Source of the DNA: Pseudomonas sp. GCEP-101
GTDB taxonomy: Bacteria; Pseudomonadota; Gammaproteobacteria; Pseudomonadales; Pseudomonadaceae
Direction: 5' to 3'
Assembly (NCBI RefSeq): GCF_025133575.1
Contig: NZ_CP104011.1
Location: forward strand, 1,488,001-1,552,000
DNA length: 64,000 nt
The position numbers were made by a program, and so were the translations under genes. This document shows, piece by piece, positions 20,237 through 29,758 of this stretch; position 1 is the first letter of the stretch; the number at the start of each line of letters is the position of its first letter. The notes below the pieces were generated by a model. It worked only from the letters and a program-made list of their open reading frames with translations. It made no database searches and was not told the DNA's origin.

Positions 20237-21358
20237 TCAGTTGCCGCCGATGGCGGCGCTGGTGCTGACGATGTTGGCCGACGGCAGCAGCTGGCTGATG
20301 AAGCGGTTCCAGCGGGTGATGTTGGCCGGGCCGATGAACACCACGTCCTGCGGCTGCATGGCGAATTCCTTGGCCAGCGCATAGGCCGTCGGGCGCTTGG
20401 CTTCCAGGTGGAAAACCTGCGCCTGGAAGGTACTGGGCGCCGTGCCGGCGGCCGGTTGCGGGGTGCCGCGGATCACGTAGACCGAGTCGCCGTCGGAGGT
20501 TTCCGGGGCCAGGCCGCCGGCGTTGCCCAGCACTTCCAGCAACGACAGGCCGGTGGTGCGGTAGGTGACCACCTGCGGACGCTCCACTTCACCGACCACA
20601 TAGACTTTCTTGCGGTCGTTGTACGGCAGGTGGATCTGGTCGCCGTTCTTCAGGTAGATGCCGCTCAGGGTCGAGCCTGCGCGGTTCAGCGCATCGACGT
20701 CGAGCTGGTATTCGCGGCCGTCGCGCTTGAGCACCAGGCCGGACAGGTCCGCCTCGCCGGTGATCACGCCGGCCTTGCTGACCGCCTGCACCAGGGTCGT
20801 GGGCGTGTTGTTCAATTCCACCTGCCCGCCGTTCTGGAAGGCTCCGGACAGCACCACGTGCTGGCTGGCATAGCGCAGCACGGTGACGTCCACCTGCGGA
20901 TCGACGATGCCTTTCTTCGCCAACTGGCTGGCCAGGCGTGTGCGCAACTGCGCCGGCGTCTGCCCTTCGGCGCGCACCACGCCGGCATAGGGGAAGAAGA
21001 TGTTGCCGTCGGCGCCGACCACGCGGCCGTTGGCTTCCATCTGCTGGGTGGAGCCGGGGCTGGTCAGTTCCGGGTGGTCCCAGACAGTCACCAGCAGCAC
21101 GTCGCCGCCGCCGATCACATAGTCCTCCTGGGGCGGGCGGTAGTTGAGCAGCTCCGCGGGGACGCCGGGCTTGGCGGCGAAGGCGGCCTCCTGGCGCTGC
21201 AGCACCTGGGGCGTGATGGGCACGAGGGTGATGTTCATCCCCTGTTTCTGTGCCTCGCTCTGAATATCGGAATCCGTCATGTGCTGACCGGGGGAGAACA
21301 CGCAGCCTTGTAGCGCCAGACTGCCGACTACAAAGCTGAAAGCGAGCAGGTTTTTCAT
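20237..21358 (-). CDS. Outer-membrane polysaccharide export lipoprotein (Wza family)
   Basis: A 373-residue lipoprotein of the OPX/Wza family, which forms the outer-membrane exit channel for the polymer. The lipobox LALQGC places the lipidated cysteine at residue 19. The Poly_export domain starts around YVIGGGDVLLVTVWDHPEL, followed by SLBB-type ligand-binding repeats (for example GDQIHLPYNDRKKVYVVGEV). The start MKNLLAFSF at 21358 has GGAAGGA upstream; an in-frame longer start would bury the signal peptide. Last gene of the operon and the natural partner of the Wzc-like kinase at 31079. Confidence 0.92.
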   Translation of the reverse strand: MKNLLAFSFVVGSLALQGCVFSPGQHMTDSDIQSEAQKQGMNITLVPITPQVLQRQEAAFAAKPGVPAELLNYRPPQEDYVIGGGDVLLVTVWDHPELTSPGSTQQMEANGRVVGADGNIFFPYAGVVRAEGQTPAQLRTRLASQLAKKGIVDPQVDVTVLRYASQHVVLSGAFQNGGQVELNNTPTTLVQAVSKAGVITGEADLSGLVLKRDGREYQLDVDALNRAGSTLSGIYLKNGDQIHLPYNDRKKVYVVGEVERPQVVTYRTTGLSLLEVLGNAGGLAPETSDGDSVYVIRGTPQPAAGTAPSTFQAQVFHLEAKRPTAYALAKEFAMQPQDVVFIGPANITRWNRFISQLLPSANIVSTSAAIGGN

Positions 21359-21389
21359 GGCAATCCTTCCTTGAAGCGTGTGTGGAAAC

Positions 21390-22790
21390 TCAATAGGCAT
21401 TGCGGTGGACGAAACCCTTGAACAGGGTCAGCAAGACGATTTTCAGGTCCCACCAGACGGACCAGTTCTCGATGTAGTCCAGATCGAACTCGATGCGTTT
21501 CTGCATCTTTTCCAGGGTGTCGGTTTCGCCGCGCCAGCCGTTCACCTGGGCCCAGCCGGTGATGCCCGGCTTGACCTTGTGACGCAGCATGTAGCGGCTG
21601 ACCTGACGCCGGTATTGCTCGTTGTGCGCCACGGCGTGGGGGCGTGGGCCGACCACCGACATGTCGCCGAGCAAGACGTTGAAGAACTGTGGCAATTCAT
21701 CCAGCGAGGTGCGCCGCAGGAAGGCGCCCAGCGGGGTGATGCGGCAATCGTTGCGCGAGGCCTGGGTGACGGCGGCGCCGTCCTCCATGACCGTCATGCT
21801 GCGGAATTTCCAGACGCGGATGGGGCGGCCATCCATGCCGTAGCGCGTCTGGCGGAACAGCACCGGGCCGCGCGACGTGAGCTTCACCGCGATCGCGATG
21901 AGCAGCATCGGCGCGGCGATCAGCAGCAGGATCAGCGAGGCCAGCACCACGTCCTCGATGCGCTTGAGCACGGCGTTGGGGCCGTCCATGGGCGTGTCGA
22001 AGATGCTGATGGTGGCCAGCCCGTTGATGCTCTCGCTGCGGGCGTGCAGCAGGTCGAACATGAACAGATCGGGGATCAGGTAGACCGACACCGTGGTGTC
22101 GGAGAGCTCGCGGATCAGCTCGTTGAGCAGCGGCTCGCGGGACAGCGGCAGGGTCAGGTAGACCTTGTCGATCTGCCCCGAGCGGGCGGCCTCGATCAGT
22201 GCCAGGCGGTCGCCTTTCACCGGCACCCGCTCGCCCAATTCCATCTGTTGCGGGCGGTCGTCGTAGAAGCCGATCAGGCGCAGGCCCATCCAGGGCGCCG
22301 CGAGGATGGTCTCGGCCAGCCGCGCGCCGACTTCACCCGTGCCGTAGATGGCCACGTTGCGGCTGTTGAAGCCATGGCGGCGGGCCACGCGCAGCAGCAT
22401 GCGGATGGCCAGGCGGTAGCCGCACATGATCAGCAGCGCGACAGCGAACCAGCCCAGGCGCCGGGGTTCTTCCAGCTCCACGTGGCGCAGGGAGATGTCC
22501 AGCAGCAGCACGGCGAAGAACGCCAGCGACCAGTACAGGGTGACGCTGAGCGATTCGCGCAGCAGCGACTCGCCGCGCCAGGAGCCGTAGAGCTGGTTCA
22601 GCTCGCCGAGCCAGTGGAACAGCATCACGCAGAGCAGCACCGAGACCCAGATCTGTGCGTCCAGCACGCCGTTGCCAGCGCTGAGCAGGACCACGCCGGT
22701 GAGCACGATCACCACGATGTCGCTCAGGCGATGCGCCAGCGAGATCAGCGATTGGTGGGCGCGCAGGATTCCTTTCGTCTTGTTGGGCAT
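21390..22790 (-). CDS. Undecaprenyl-phosphate sugar-1-phosphate transferase (WcaJ/PslA type)
   Basis: A 466-residue polyisoprenyl-phosphate hexose-1-phosphate transferase that starts each repeat unit by placing a sugar phosphate, probably glucose-1-P, on undecaprenyl phosphate. The N-terminal half has four to five membrane spans and a CoA-binding-like Rossmann segment (NVAIYGTGEVGARLA). The C-terminal catalytic part shows VWKFRSM, DELPQFFNVLLGDMSVVGPR and HKVKPGITGWAQVNGWRGET. TGAGG lies before the ATG. It follows rfbA after 102 nt. The precise sugar is inferred. Confidence 0.92.
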   Translation of the reverse strand: MPNKTKGILRAHQSLISLAHRLSDIVVIVLTGVVLLSAGNGVLDAQIWVSVLLCVMLFHWLGELNQLYGSWRGESLLRESLSVTLYWSLAFFAVLLLDISLRHVELEEPRRLGWFAVALLIMCGYRLAIRMLLRVARRHGFNSRNVAIYGTGEVGARLAETILAAPWMGLRLIGFYDDRPQQMELGERVPVKGDRLALIEAARSGQIDKVYLTLPLSREPLLNELIRELSDTTVSVYLIPDLFMFDLLHARSESINGLATISIFDTPMDGPNAVLKRIEDVVLASLILLLIAAPMLLIAIAVKLTSRGPVLFRQTRYGMDGRPIRVWKFRSMTVMEDGAAVTQASRNDCRITPLGAFLRRTSLDELPQFFNVLLGDMSVVGPRPHAVAHNEQYRRQVSRYMLRHKVKPGITGWAQVNGWRGETDTLEKMQKRIEFDLDYIENWSVWWDLKIVLLTLFKGFVHRNAY

Positions 22791-22892
22791 GATGACCTCA
22801 CGACTGCCGGCGTCGCTCCTGGCGCCGCTGCATCGCAGTCCGTTATCGGGCGCAGTGCCGGCCAGCCCGCCTCGGGCTCGCCGGGTGCGGGT

Positions 22893-23768
22893 TCACTGTC
22901 GCTTGTCCAGCAGCAGTTGCTGCAGGTAGCGGCCATAGCCGGTCTTGCTCAGGCGCTCGGCCTGCAAGGCCAGCAGCGTCTCGCTGAGCCAGCCCTGCTG
23001 GAAGGCTATTTCCTCCAGGCAGGCGACCTTCAGTCCCTGGCGCTCCTCGATGGTCTGCACGAAATGGCCGGCTTCCATCAGCGACTCGTGGGTGCCGGTG
23101 TCCAGCCAGGCGAAACCACGGCCGAGCAGGCTCACGTGCAGTTCGCCCAGTGCCAGGTAGAGGTTGTTGATGTCGGTGATTTCCAGCTCGCCGCGCGCCG
23201 AGGGGCGGATCCGGCGGGCCATCTCCACCACGCGGTTGTCGTAGAAATACAGGCCGGTGACGGCGTAGTTCGAGCGCGGCACGCGGGGCTTTTCCTCGAT
23301 GGACAGCACGCGCCCCGCCGCGTCGAACTCGACCACGCCGAAGCGCCCCGGGTCCGCCACCTGGTAGCCGAACACCGTGGCGCCGCGGGGGCGTGCGGCC
23401 GCCTCGCGGAGGGTTTCGGTGAAGCCCTGGCCGTAGAAGATGTTGTCGCCCAGCACCAGGCACACCGAGTCGTCGCCGATGAATGGCGCACCGATCAGGA
23501 AGGCCTGCGCCAACCCGTCCGGCGAGGGCTGCACGGCGTATTGCAGGCTCACACCGAACTGCTCGCCGTCACCCAGCAGGGCGCGGAAGTTGGGCAGGTC
23601 GCCGGGGGTGCAGATGAGCAGGATGTCGTCGATGCCGGCGAGCATCAGCACCGACAGCGGGTAGTACACCATCGGCTTGTCGTAGATCGGCAACAGCTGC
23701 TTGGACACGCCCAGGGTGATCGGGTGCAGGCGCGTGCCGGAGCCTCCGGCGAGGATGATGCCTTTCAT
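22893..23768 (-). CDS. rfbA: Glucose-1-phosphate thymidylyltransferase RfbA/RmlA
   Basis: A 291-residue nucleotidyltransferase making dTDP-glucose from glucose-1-P and dTTP, the entry to dTDP-rhamnose and dTDP-aminosugars. Family motifs are [44 protein letters not shown] and [20 protein letters not shown]. The ATG overlaps the upstream glycosyltransferase stop (ATGA). No rfbB, rfbC or rfbD lies in the operon, so later steps must come from elsewhere in the genome, or dTDP-glucose feeds the DegT branch of this cluster. Confidence 0.94.
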   Translation of the reverse strand: MKGIILAGGSGTRLHPITLGVSKQLLPIYDKPMVYYPLSVLMLAGIDDILLICTPGDLPNFRALLGDGEQFGVSLQYAVQPSPDGLAQAFLIGAPFIGDDSVCLVLGDNIFYGQGFTETLREAAARPRGATVFGYQVADPGRFGVVEFDAAGRVLSIEEKPRVPRSNYAVTGLYFYDNRVVEMARRIRPSARGELEITDINNLYLALGELHVSLLGRGFAWLDTGTHESLMEAGHFVQTIEERQGLKVACLEEIAFQQGWLSETLLALQAERLSKTGYGRYLQQLLLDKRQ

Positions 23769-24883
23769 GATCTGCCTCCTTGCTTGGCGATCTGTTTGGC
23801 GTCGAAGCGCACCGGGAAGTCCGCGCGCTCGGTCAGAAAGGTGTCGATCAGGCTGGAAAGCCGCAGCGCGGAAATGTCCCAGGAGTAGCGCAGCACGTTC
23901 TCCTGCCCCAGGCGGCGCAGGTCGGCGCGCAGCTGGTGGTCGAGCAGCACGCGGCGCAGCGCGGCAGCGATGCCGGGCGGGTCCAGCGGGTCGAAGTAGA
24001 GCACCGAGTTGCCCAGCACTTCCGGGATCGAGGCACTGCGGGCGGCCACCACCGGGCACCCGCAGGCCTGCGCCTCCAGCGGCGGGATGCCGAAGCCCTC
24101 GTACAGCGAGGGGAAGGCGAACACGGCAGCATTGCGGTACTGCTCGATCAATTGGTCGTCGTCGAGCCGGCCCAGCCAGCGCACCCGGTCGCCCTGCCCG
24201 CTCTGCTGCAGTTGGGCCTCGACGAAGCTGCGGTTGGCGGCGCCGACGATGCGCAGTTCGACGTCCAGCTCGCCGAGCAGGCGAAAGGCTTCGATCAGCC
24301 GGGCGAAGTTCTTGTGCGTGGCCGGCGAGGACACCGCCAGCACGTAGGGACGCTCCAGCAGGGTCGGCTCCAGGCCAGCGCAGAACTCGGCGGACACCGC
24401 GTTGGCGATCACATGGATGCCATCGGGGTCGATGCCGTAGTGCGAGGCGATCTCCTGCCGGGAGAATTCGCTGACCGTCACCTGCGCCAGCGAGCGCCGC
24501 AGCATCAGCGGGATCATCAGCCGGTACAGCGCGCGGAATTTCCAGGAGAAGCTCTCCGGGTGGCGCACGTAGGTGATGTCATGGTGCGTCACCACCTGCC
24601 TGCCATAGGCCAGCGGCGCCGTGCTGCACAGCGACACCAGCAGCGGCCGGCCATGGCGGGCCAGCCACAGCGGCAGGTCGAGCTGCTCCCAGAGGTGGCC
24701 GCCGTGGCTGCCGATCTGCTCGACCTGCAGTTGCCGGGCGATGTCCGGACGAAGGATGTCCCCGGGCGGCGCGACGAAGTGCAGGTCGCTGCGCAGCCGC
24801 GCCAGCGACAGCGAAATCTGTTCGGCGAAGCGCTGCACACCGCTGATGGGCTGGGTGAGGAAACGCGCGTTGATCACGATCAT
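23765..24883 (-). CDS. Glycosyltransferase family 4
   Basis: A 372-residue GT-B-fold glycosyltransferase. The N-terminal acceptor domain starts [20 protein letters not shown]; the C-terminal nucleotide-sugar domain has [19 protein letters not shown] and the EX7E-type motif [19 protein letters not shown]. The start at 24883 is chosen because GGAG lies seven bases upstream and the family N-terminus begins there; the open frame continues upstream only as an out-of-register shadow of the preceding gene. It probably adds one sugar from an NDP-sugar on the cytoplasmic face. Donor unknown; a mannosyl- or rhamnosyltransferase is likely. Confidence 0.9.
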   Translation of the reverse strand: MIVINARFLTQPISGVQRFAEQISLSLARLRSDLHFVAPPGDILRPDIARQLQVEQIGSHGGHLWEQLDLPLWLARHGRPLLVSLCSTAPLAYGRQVVTHHDITYVRHPESFSWKFRALYRLMIPLMLRRSLAQVTVSEFSRQEIASHYGIDPDGIHVIANAVSAEFCAGLEPTLLERPYVLAVSSPATHKNFARLIEAFRLLGELDVELRIVGAANRSFVEAQLQQSGQGDRVRWLGRLDDDQLIEQYRNAAVFAFPSLYEGFGIPPLEAQACGCPVVAARSASIPEVLGNSVLYFDPLDPPGIAAALRRVLLDHQLRADLRRLGQENVLRYSWDISALRLSSLIDTFLTERADFPVRFDAKQIAKQGGRS

Positions 24884-24903
24884 GGGAGGTCTCCGCGAGA
24901 GGG

Positions 24904-27519
24904 TCAGCGCAACGACAGCTGCGGGGCCGACGCGCTGCGCAGCAGCGTGAGCGAGGCGTCGATGCGGATGCTGGCCTGGCAATCGCCGCCGCTTTCGGGG
25001 CATTGCCAGGGCACCGGCCGGCCCTCGCGGCGGGCGATGCCTTCCACGGCGTCGAGGCGCCAGAGGGTGTCGCTGCTGCCGGGCTTGCTGGTGATGTCCA
25101 GGGTCTGTTCGTGGCCCAGGGTCCAGGCCACCAGGATTTCCTCGCTGGCCTTGGCGAAGCGCAGCAGGTAGACGTTCGGGTCCTGGTTGGGCACGCGGCC
25201 AACGAAGCGGTAGCGGCCGATGATGTCGGCGATGCTGGCCATGGCGTGGTACGCCGGCTTGGGTTCGCCGCTGGCGGTGAGCAGGCCGAAGTTGTGCTCC
25301 ATGTCCGTGCGGTCGATGCCGTCGTCCACCAGGTCGTACCACCAGGCGCCCTTCACGTTGGGCAGGCTGCGCACCAGCACATAGGCGCGGGCCAGGTAGG
25401 CGGCCTGGCGTTCGCGGCTGATGCCGCAGGCGCCGTCGTGGGCCGGCCAGCTGAACTCGGTGAAGTACAGCGGCACCGGCTTGCCGGCGGCGCGCTCGAG
25501 CTTCTGGTTGACGCCCTGGAACCAGTCCAGCCAGGCCTCGGGGGTGGACATCTCGCCCTCGCAGTACACGGACGGGTGCAGCGAAATGCCGTCGACGACG
25601 TCCAGCACGCCGCCTCCGGCGATGCGCTCGGCGAAGCCCTGGCGAATGCCCTTGAGGGTGACCGCGCCGGCCAGCACCCTGGCCTGCGGATCCTCCTCGC
25701 GGATCACCTTGGCGGCGGCGCGCACCAGGGTCAGGTAGTCGTCGCTGAAGTCCTTGTCGGTGGCGTTTTCCGAGTCCCACTCGTTCCACACTTCGTAGAA
25801 GGCGACCTGGCCCTTGAAGCTGCGCACCACGTAGCGCACGTAGCGCAGGTAGCCCTCGCGGGAGGCCTCGTCGCGCGGCTTGGCGTTGCCGTAGAACTGG
25901 TTCTCGTTGCCCAGGATCAGCAGCGTGTCGATCCCCAGGCTGCGCGTGCTGCGCAGTTGGGCGCGCCAGGCGGCGTCGATGGACAGCACGCCGCGCTCGC
26001 GCTCGACGCTGGACCAGTAGGCATCGTCGCGGAACGACAGGATGCCGGCCTCGCGGGCCAGGCGATTGATGCCGTCGCGGTTGCCGGGGCGGATGTTCTG
26101 GTGGGTGCTGGCGCCGACGATGAACTCCGCCGGGCCGAGGCTCTCCACCGGCGCCTCCTTGGCCATGCTGGAGGGCGATTGCAGCAGGCCGCCGATCAGC
26201 AGCGCGCAGCCCAGCAGGCTGAGCATGCCGCCCTGCAGGCGCAGGGTGCGCGGCGCCGGTTGCGGCGCAGCCTCGCCCGGCAGGCGCAGGGCGCGGCCGA
26301 TGGCCAGCCCGAGGAACAGGCTGGGGATCGGCGACTCCAGCACGTCGCTGGTCCAGGCGATGAGCAGGATGCAGTAGGCGATGCCGAGCAGCGCACGGGC
26401 CTCGCGGCCGGGCTGGCGTTGCAGGCGCATCAGCATCGGCACGGCCAGCAGGTACAGCGCGCCGCCGGCCACGCCGAACAGGCACCAGAGGTAGAGCAGC
26501 GAGTTGTCCGCCACCGCCAGTTGCTCGACGCCGAAGATCGGGAACGCCGCGTAGGCGCTGCCGGTCATGCCCAGCCCGGCGCCAGTGTAGATCCAGCCGT
26601 TGTAGTCCATCACCTTGATCAGGTTCGGCCAGGTGTTCACCAGGCGATCCACCATCGACCCCATCAGGTTGTCGCCGGTGGCCGTGGCCAGGTACGGGTC
26701 GACATGCCCGTACAGGCCGTAGAGCGGCAGCGCCAGCGCGCCGAGCACCACCAGCAGCGCGGCGAGCAGGAACAGCAGACGCCGGCGGCTGATGCTCATC
26801 ACCAGCAGGGCCAGGAAGAAGGCCCCGGCGGAGGATTTGTTGGTGGTCAGCACGATGCCCACCAGCGCCACCAGGTAGATCAGCCCGCGAATCGGCAGGA
26901 TCAGGCGGAACGAGCCCAGGTACAGGCTGAACACCGCCAGCATCATCGCCAGGCTGGAGGACATCCGCGAAAAACCGGCGATGCGGTCCAGCCCGTAGGC
27001 GCTCCAGGAGCGGTTGCCGCTGATCTCCACGCCGCCCATGGAATAGGTGTACCCCTTCCACGGCACGTTGATGGTGAGGTCCAGGGCGATACCGGCCAGG
27101 GAGGCGATCAGGCAGAAGAAGATGAGCCAGCCCACCGCCTTGCGGTGCATTTCCAGGTACTGGCCGCAGAGCAGGCCGAACAGCAGCGGCGCATAGATGA
27201 ACACCGAGAAGAAGCCGCTCTTGAACTCGGCGCCATGCAGCCGGCCGAGCAGCAGCGAGGCCGCCGCGAGGATCAGCAGCAGCCACAGGCCGCGCTGCTG
27301 CGGGCGGGTGAACAGCTCCCAGCCGACCGCGACGATGCAGGCCACCTTGGGCAGGTAGACGATGGCCGACAGCCCGGCCTGGTCGGTGTAGAAGCGCAGC
27401 GCGCCGTTGAAGGTCTCCACCAGCAGCAACGCCACCAGCACCCCGAGCGCCAGCAACGAGCGGTCGAAGGTCACGCGACGGTCGAGCTCAAAGCGGGGAT
27501 ACGGGGATTGCAGTTCCAT
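24904..27519 (-). CDS. O-antigen polymerase/ligase-like membrane domain fused to a clan-A glycoside hydrolase
   Basis: An 871-residue two-part protein. Residues 20-415 hold about ten to twelve membrane spans with features of Wzy/WaaL-type polymerases: a large periplasmic loop, then YTGAGLGMTGSA and ADNSLLYLWCLFGVAG. One more span (431-447) leads to a periplasmic domain, about 465-790, resembling clan-A (GH39/GH5-like) glycosidases such as PslG: acid/base Glu580 in FYEVWNEWD and nucleophile Glu688 in LYFTEFSWPAHDG. GGAG stands before the ATG at 27519; the start overlaps the previous gene by 32 nt. It would polymerise repeat units and trim or release the chain in the same place. Both assignments are from motifs; the fusion is in one uninterrupted frame. 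Confidence 0.85.
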   Translation of the reverse strand: MELQSPYPRFELDRRVTFDRSLLALGVLVALLLVETFNGALRFYTDQAGLSAIVYLPKVACIVAVGWELFTRPQQRGLWLLLILAAASLLLGRLHGAEFKSGFFSVFIYAPLLFGLLCGQYLEMHRKAVGWLIFFCLIASLAGIALDLTINVPWKGYTYSMGGVEISGNRSWSAYGLDRIAGFSRMSSSLAMMLAVFSLYLGSFRLILPIRGLIYLVALVGIVLTTNKSSAGAFFLALLVMSISRRRLLFLLAALLVVLGALALPLYGLYGHVDPYLATATGDNLMGSMVDRLVNTWPNLIKVMDYNGWIYTGAGLGMTGSAYAAFPIFGVEQLAVADNSLLYLWCLFGVAGGALYLLAVPMLMRLQRQPGREARALLGIAYCILLIAWTSDVLESPIPSLFLGLAIGRALRLPGEAAPQPAPRTLRLQGGMLSLLGCALLIGGLLQSPSSMAKEAPVESLGPAEFIVGASTHQNIRPGNRDGINRLAREAGILSFRDDAYWSSVERERGVLSIDAAWRAQLRSTRSLGIDTLLILGNENQFYGNAKPRDEASREGYLRYVRYVVRSFKGQVAFYEVWNEWDSENATDKDFSDDYLTLVRAAAKVIREEDPQARVLAGAVTLKGIRQGFAERIAGGGVLDVVDGISLHPSVYCEGEMSTPEAWLDWFQGVNQKLERAAGKPVPLYFTEFSWPAHDGACGISRERQAAYLARAYVLVRSLPNVKGAWWYDLVDDGIDRTDMEHNFGLLTASGEPKPAYHAMASIADIIGRYRFVGRVPNQDPNVYLLRFAKASEEILVAWTLGHEQTLDITSKPGSSDTLWRLDAVEGIARREGRPVPWQCPESGGDCQASIRIDASLTLLRSASAPQLSLR

Positions 27520-28720
27520 GCTGGACTCCGCGGGTAAGCAGGGTGTGGCGCAGGATGGTTTCGTACTCGTCGAGCATGCGTTCCACGCTGAGCATCGGCG
27601 CCACGACCTCACGGGCGCGCCCGGCCAGGCGCTGGCGCAGCGCCGGGTCACGCACCAGGCGGGCGATGGCGTCGCCCAGCGAGGCGGGTTGCTCGGGCGA
27701 GCAGAGCAGGCCGTTGACCTCGTCCTGGACGATCTCCGTCAGCCCGCCCATGCGCGAGGCGATCACCGGCAGGTGGTGGGCGCAGGCTTCCAGCGCCACC
27801 AGGCCGAAGGACTCCGGCGCCAGGCTGGGGACCACGGCGACGTCGATCTCGGCGAAGAACTCGGCGGCCTTGCGGTAGCCGACGAAATGCACGCGCTGCG
27901 GGTCGGCGAGGGATTTCAGCTGGTTCACGTAGGCGCTGTCGCCGCGCCCGGCGATCAGCAGCGAGGCATCCCCACCGCGAGCCTGGAACTGCTCGATCAG
28001 CCACTCCACGCCCTTGTTCGGGGTCAGCGCGCCGATGAAGCCGAAGCGCAGCGGACGCCGCCCGCTGACCGGCGGCGTAGCGGCCGACGCGGCCAGCGGC
28101 GTGCCGTTGTAGACGACATGGGCCTGGCTGCCGGTGAAGTACCCGGCATCGAGCAGGGCATGCAGCTGGTAGCGGCTGACGCCGACCACCGCCTCGACCG
28201 CGCCGGAGGCGGCGGCATGGGAACGCCGCAGCAGCGCGCAGGGCGCGCACGGCTGCCGGCAATGGCGACCCTGGTGGAAGCGCACGCCGCGCGGACAGGT
28301 CAGGTACTGGTCGTGGAGGATCTGCACGATGGGCACGCCGGCGGCGCGGATCGCATCCCAGGCGGCGATCGACCAGCCCGACAGGTTGTGGCAGACCACC
28401 ACGTCCGGCTCGACCTCCTTCAGCACCTTCGCCAGCAGCCCGCGCATGGCGCGGTTGTAGCGGTCCAGCACATGCCAGGCGAGGCGCTGGAGCGCACCGT
28501 GGTCCTGTTCGTCGAAGGGCCAGTAGAGGTTGCGCAGGCCGGCGCGCAGCACCGGCACGCCATTCACGGTCTCGCGCTGCAGCCCTGCCCGCGGGCCGGT
28601 GCACAGCACCTGCACCTGGTGCCCGCGCGCGCGCAGGCCCTCGGCCATGTGCTGCAGCATGACCTCCGTCCCGCCGCCAATGTGGGGGGCGTAGAGGGTG
28701 TTGAGCAGCAGCACTCTCAT
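27488..28720 (-). CDS. Glycosyltransferase family 4
   Basis: A 410-residue GT-B glycosyltransferase. The N-terminus MRVLLLNTLYAPHIGGGTEV is the typical acceptor-domain glycine loop. The donor domain carries FGFIGALTPNKGVEWLIEQF and PSLAPESFGLVALEACAHHLP. An unusual cysteine-rich loop (CRQPCAPCALLRR, about residues 160-172) lies in the N-domain and may bind metal. The ATG overlaps the stop of the upstream GT2 gene (ATGA); its 3' end overlaps the polymerase-hydrolase gene by 32 nt. Confidence 0.9.
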   Translation of the reverse strand: MRVLLLNTLYAPHIGGGTEVMLQHMAEGLRARGHQVQVLCTGPRAGLQRETVNGVPVLRAGLRNLYWPFDEQDHGALQRLAWHVLDRYNRAMRGLLAKVLKEVEPDVVVCHNLSGWSIAAWDAIRAAGVPIVQILHDQYLTCPRGVRFHQGRHCRQPCAPCALLRRSHAAASGAVEAVVGVSRYQLHALLDAGYFTGSQAHVVYNGTPLAASAATPPVSGRRPLRFGFIGALTPNKGVEWLIEQFQARGGDASLLIAGRGDSAYVNQLKSLADPQRVHFVGYRKAAEFFAEIDVAVVPSLAPESFGLVALEACAHHLPVIASRMGGLTEIVQDEVNGLLCSPEQPASLGDAIARLVRDPALRQRLAGRAREVVAPMLSVERMLDEYETILRHTLLTRGVQHGTAIPVSPL

Positions 28721-29715
28721 AGCGGGTACGCCCGGTTCATGCCCAGGGCGCCGGCCTCGCCGTCACGGATCGCCTGCAGCAGCAGGGCCAGGCGGCTCTC
28801 GCGCTGGTGGCGGCGGGCGAAGAAGTGCAGCAGGCGGATGAACACCCAGCGGTTGAAGCGGTACATCCAGGGCGAGGTGACCCACAGGTTCTTGTCGAAC
28901 CACGCCTGGTTGCGCGCGGCGTAGTAGGCGCGCAGGTCGGAACTGCCCAGCAGGTAGGTCTCGTAGATGTTGGCGGTGCGCTGCTTGATGTTCCAGGAGT
29001 GCTCCAGGTCATCCAGCCCGGCCTCCGGCACCAGGTAGAGATGCCCGCCGAGGGCGCCGATGCGGAAGGTATATTCGGTGTCGTCCGCGTAGAGCACCAG
29101 GTCACGGCGCGGCAGGCCGATGCGGCGGAACAGGTCGGCATGGCCGAGCAGCCCGCCGTAGTAGGCGAACGGCAATTCCAGCAGTGCTTGCGCCGGGCGC
29201 GGCGTCGGCTTGCCCCAGGGCGTGCGGCGCCAGAGCTTGTAGGGCAGCTGGCGGACGTGGAAGCCGAAGTAGCTGGAGCGCGGCGGCGCGATGAAACGGG
29301 TCGGCACGCCGGAGGCGACGTCGGCTTGGTGGGTCGGGCGGAAGCCCAGCACGGCGGTGTTGTCCGTGCCGTGGCGCAGGGCGCAGTCGATCAGGCGCTG
29401 CTTGAGCAGGGGGAAGGAACCGGGCGTCGGCGCGTTGTCGTCATCCATCAGCCAGATGAAGTCGCAGCCGCTGTCCAGCGCGGCCTCGATGCCCACCGCG
29501 TAGCCATTGGCCGAGCCGGTGTTGCTGTCCAGCTCGATCACCTGCACGCGGTTGGGCCAGAGCATGAACAGTTGGTCCAGCTCCGCCACCGAGGCGTTGC
29601 TGACGACGATGGCGCGGGTGATGTCCTTCTCGCGGAAGGCCCGGGCCAGCAGCTCCCGCAGGTATTCCAGGCGATCGCCATAGGTCAGCGTCACCAGCAC
29701 GGTTGATCCATTCAT
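28717..29715 (-). CDS. Glycosyltransferase family 2 (rhamnosyl/galactofuranosyl-type)
   Basis: A 332-residue GT-A glycosyltransferase. It begins STVLVTLTYGDRLEYL, has the metal/donor DXD region in FIWLMDDDNAPTPGSF and an acceptor/base segment YADDTEYTFRIG, a pattern of GlfT/rhamnosyltransferase-like GT2 enzymes. AAGGAGGAG lies about nine bases upstream of the ATG. No membrane span is evident, so it should act on the cytoplasmic face with the other transferases. Confidence 0.88.
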   Translation of the reverse strand: MNGSTVLVTLTYGDRLEYLRELLARAFREKDITRAIVVSNASVAELDQLFMLWPNRVQVIELDSNTGSANGYAVGIEAALDSGCDFIWLMDDDNAPTPGSFPLLKQRLIDCALRHGTDNTAVLGFRPTHQADVASGVPTRFIAPPRSSYFGFHVRQLPYKLWRRTPWGKPTPRPAQALLELPFAYYGGLLGHADLFRRIGLPRRDLVLYADDTEYTFRIGALGGHLYLVPEAGLDDLEHSWNIKQRTANIYETYLLGSSDLRAYYAARNQAWFDKNLWVTSPWMYRFNRWVFIRLLHFFARRHQRESRLALLLQAIRDGEAGALGMNRAYPL

Positions 29716-29758
29716 TCGCCACTCCTCCTTGTCTCTCGCCTGTTCGGGGTTGGCCGCC

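Noticed and set aside
23765..27286. A single 1173-residue open frame that would fuse a glycosyltransferase to a long N-terminal extension
   Set aside because: The extension is an out-of-register reading of the polymerase-hydrolase gene. The true glycosyltransferase starts at 24883 with its own ribosome-binding site.
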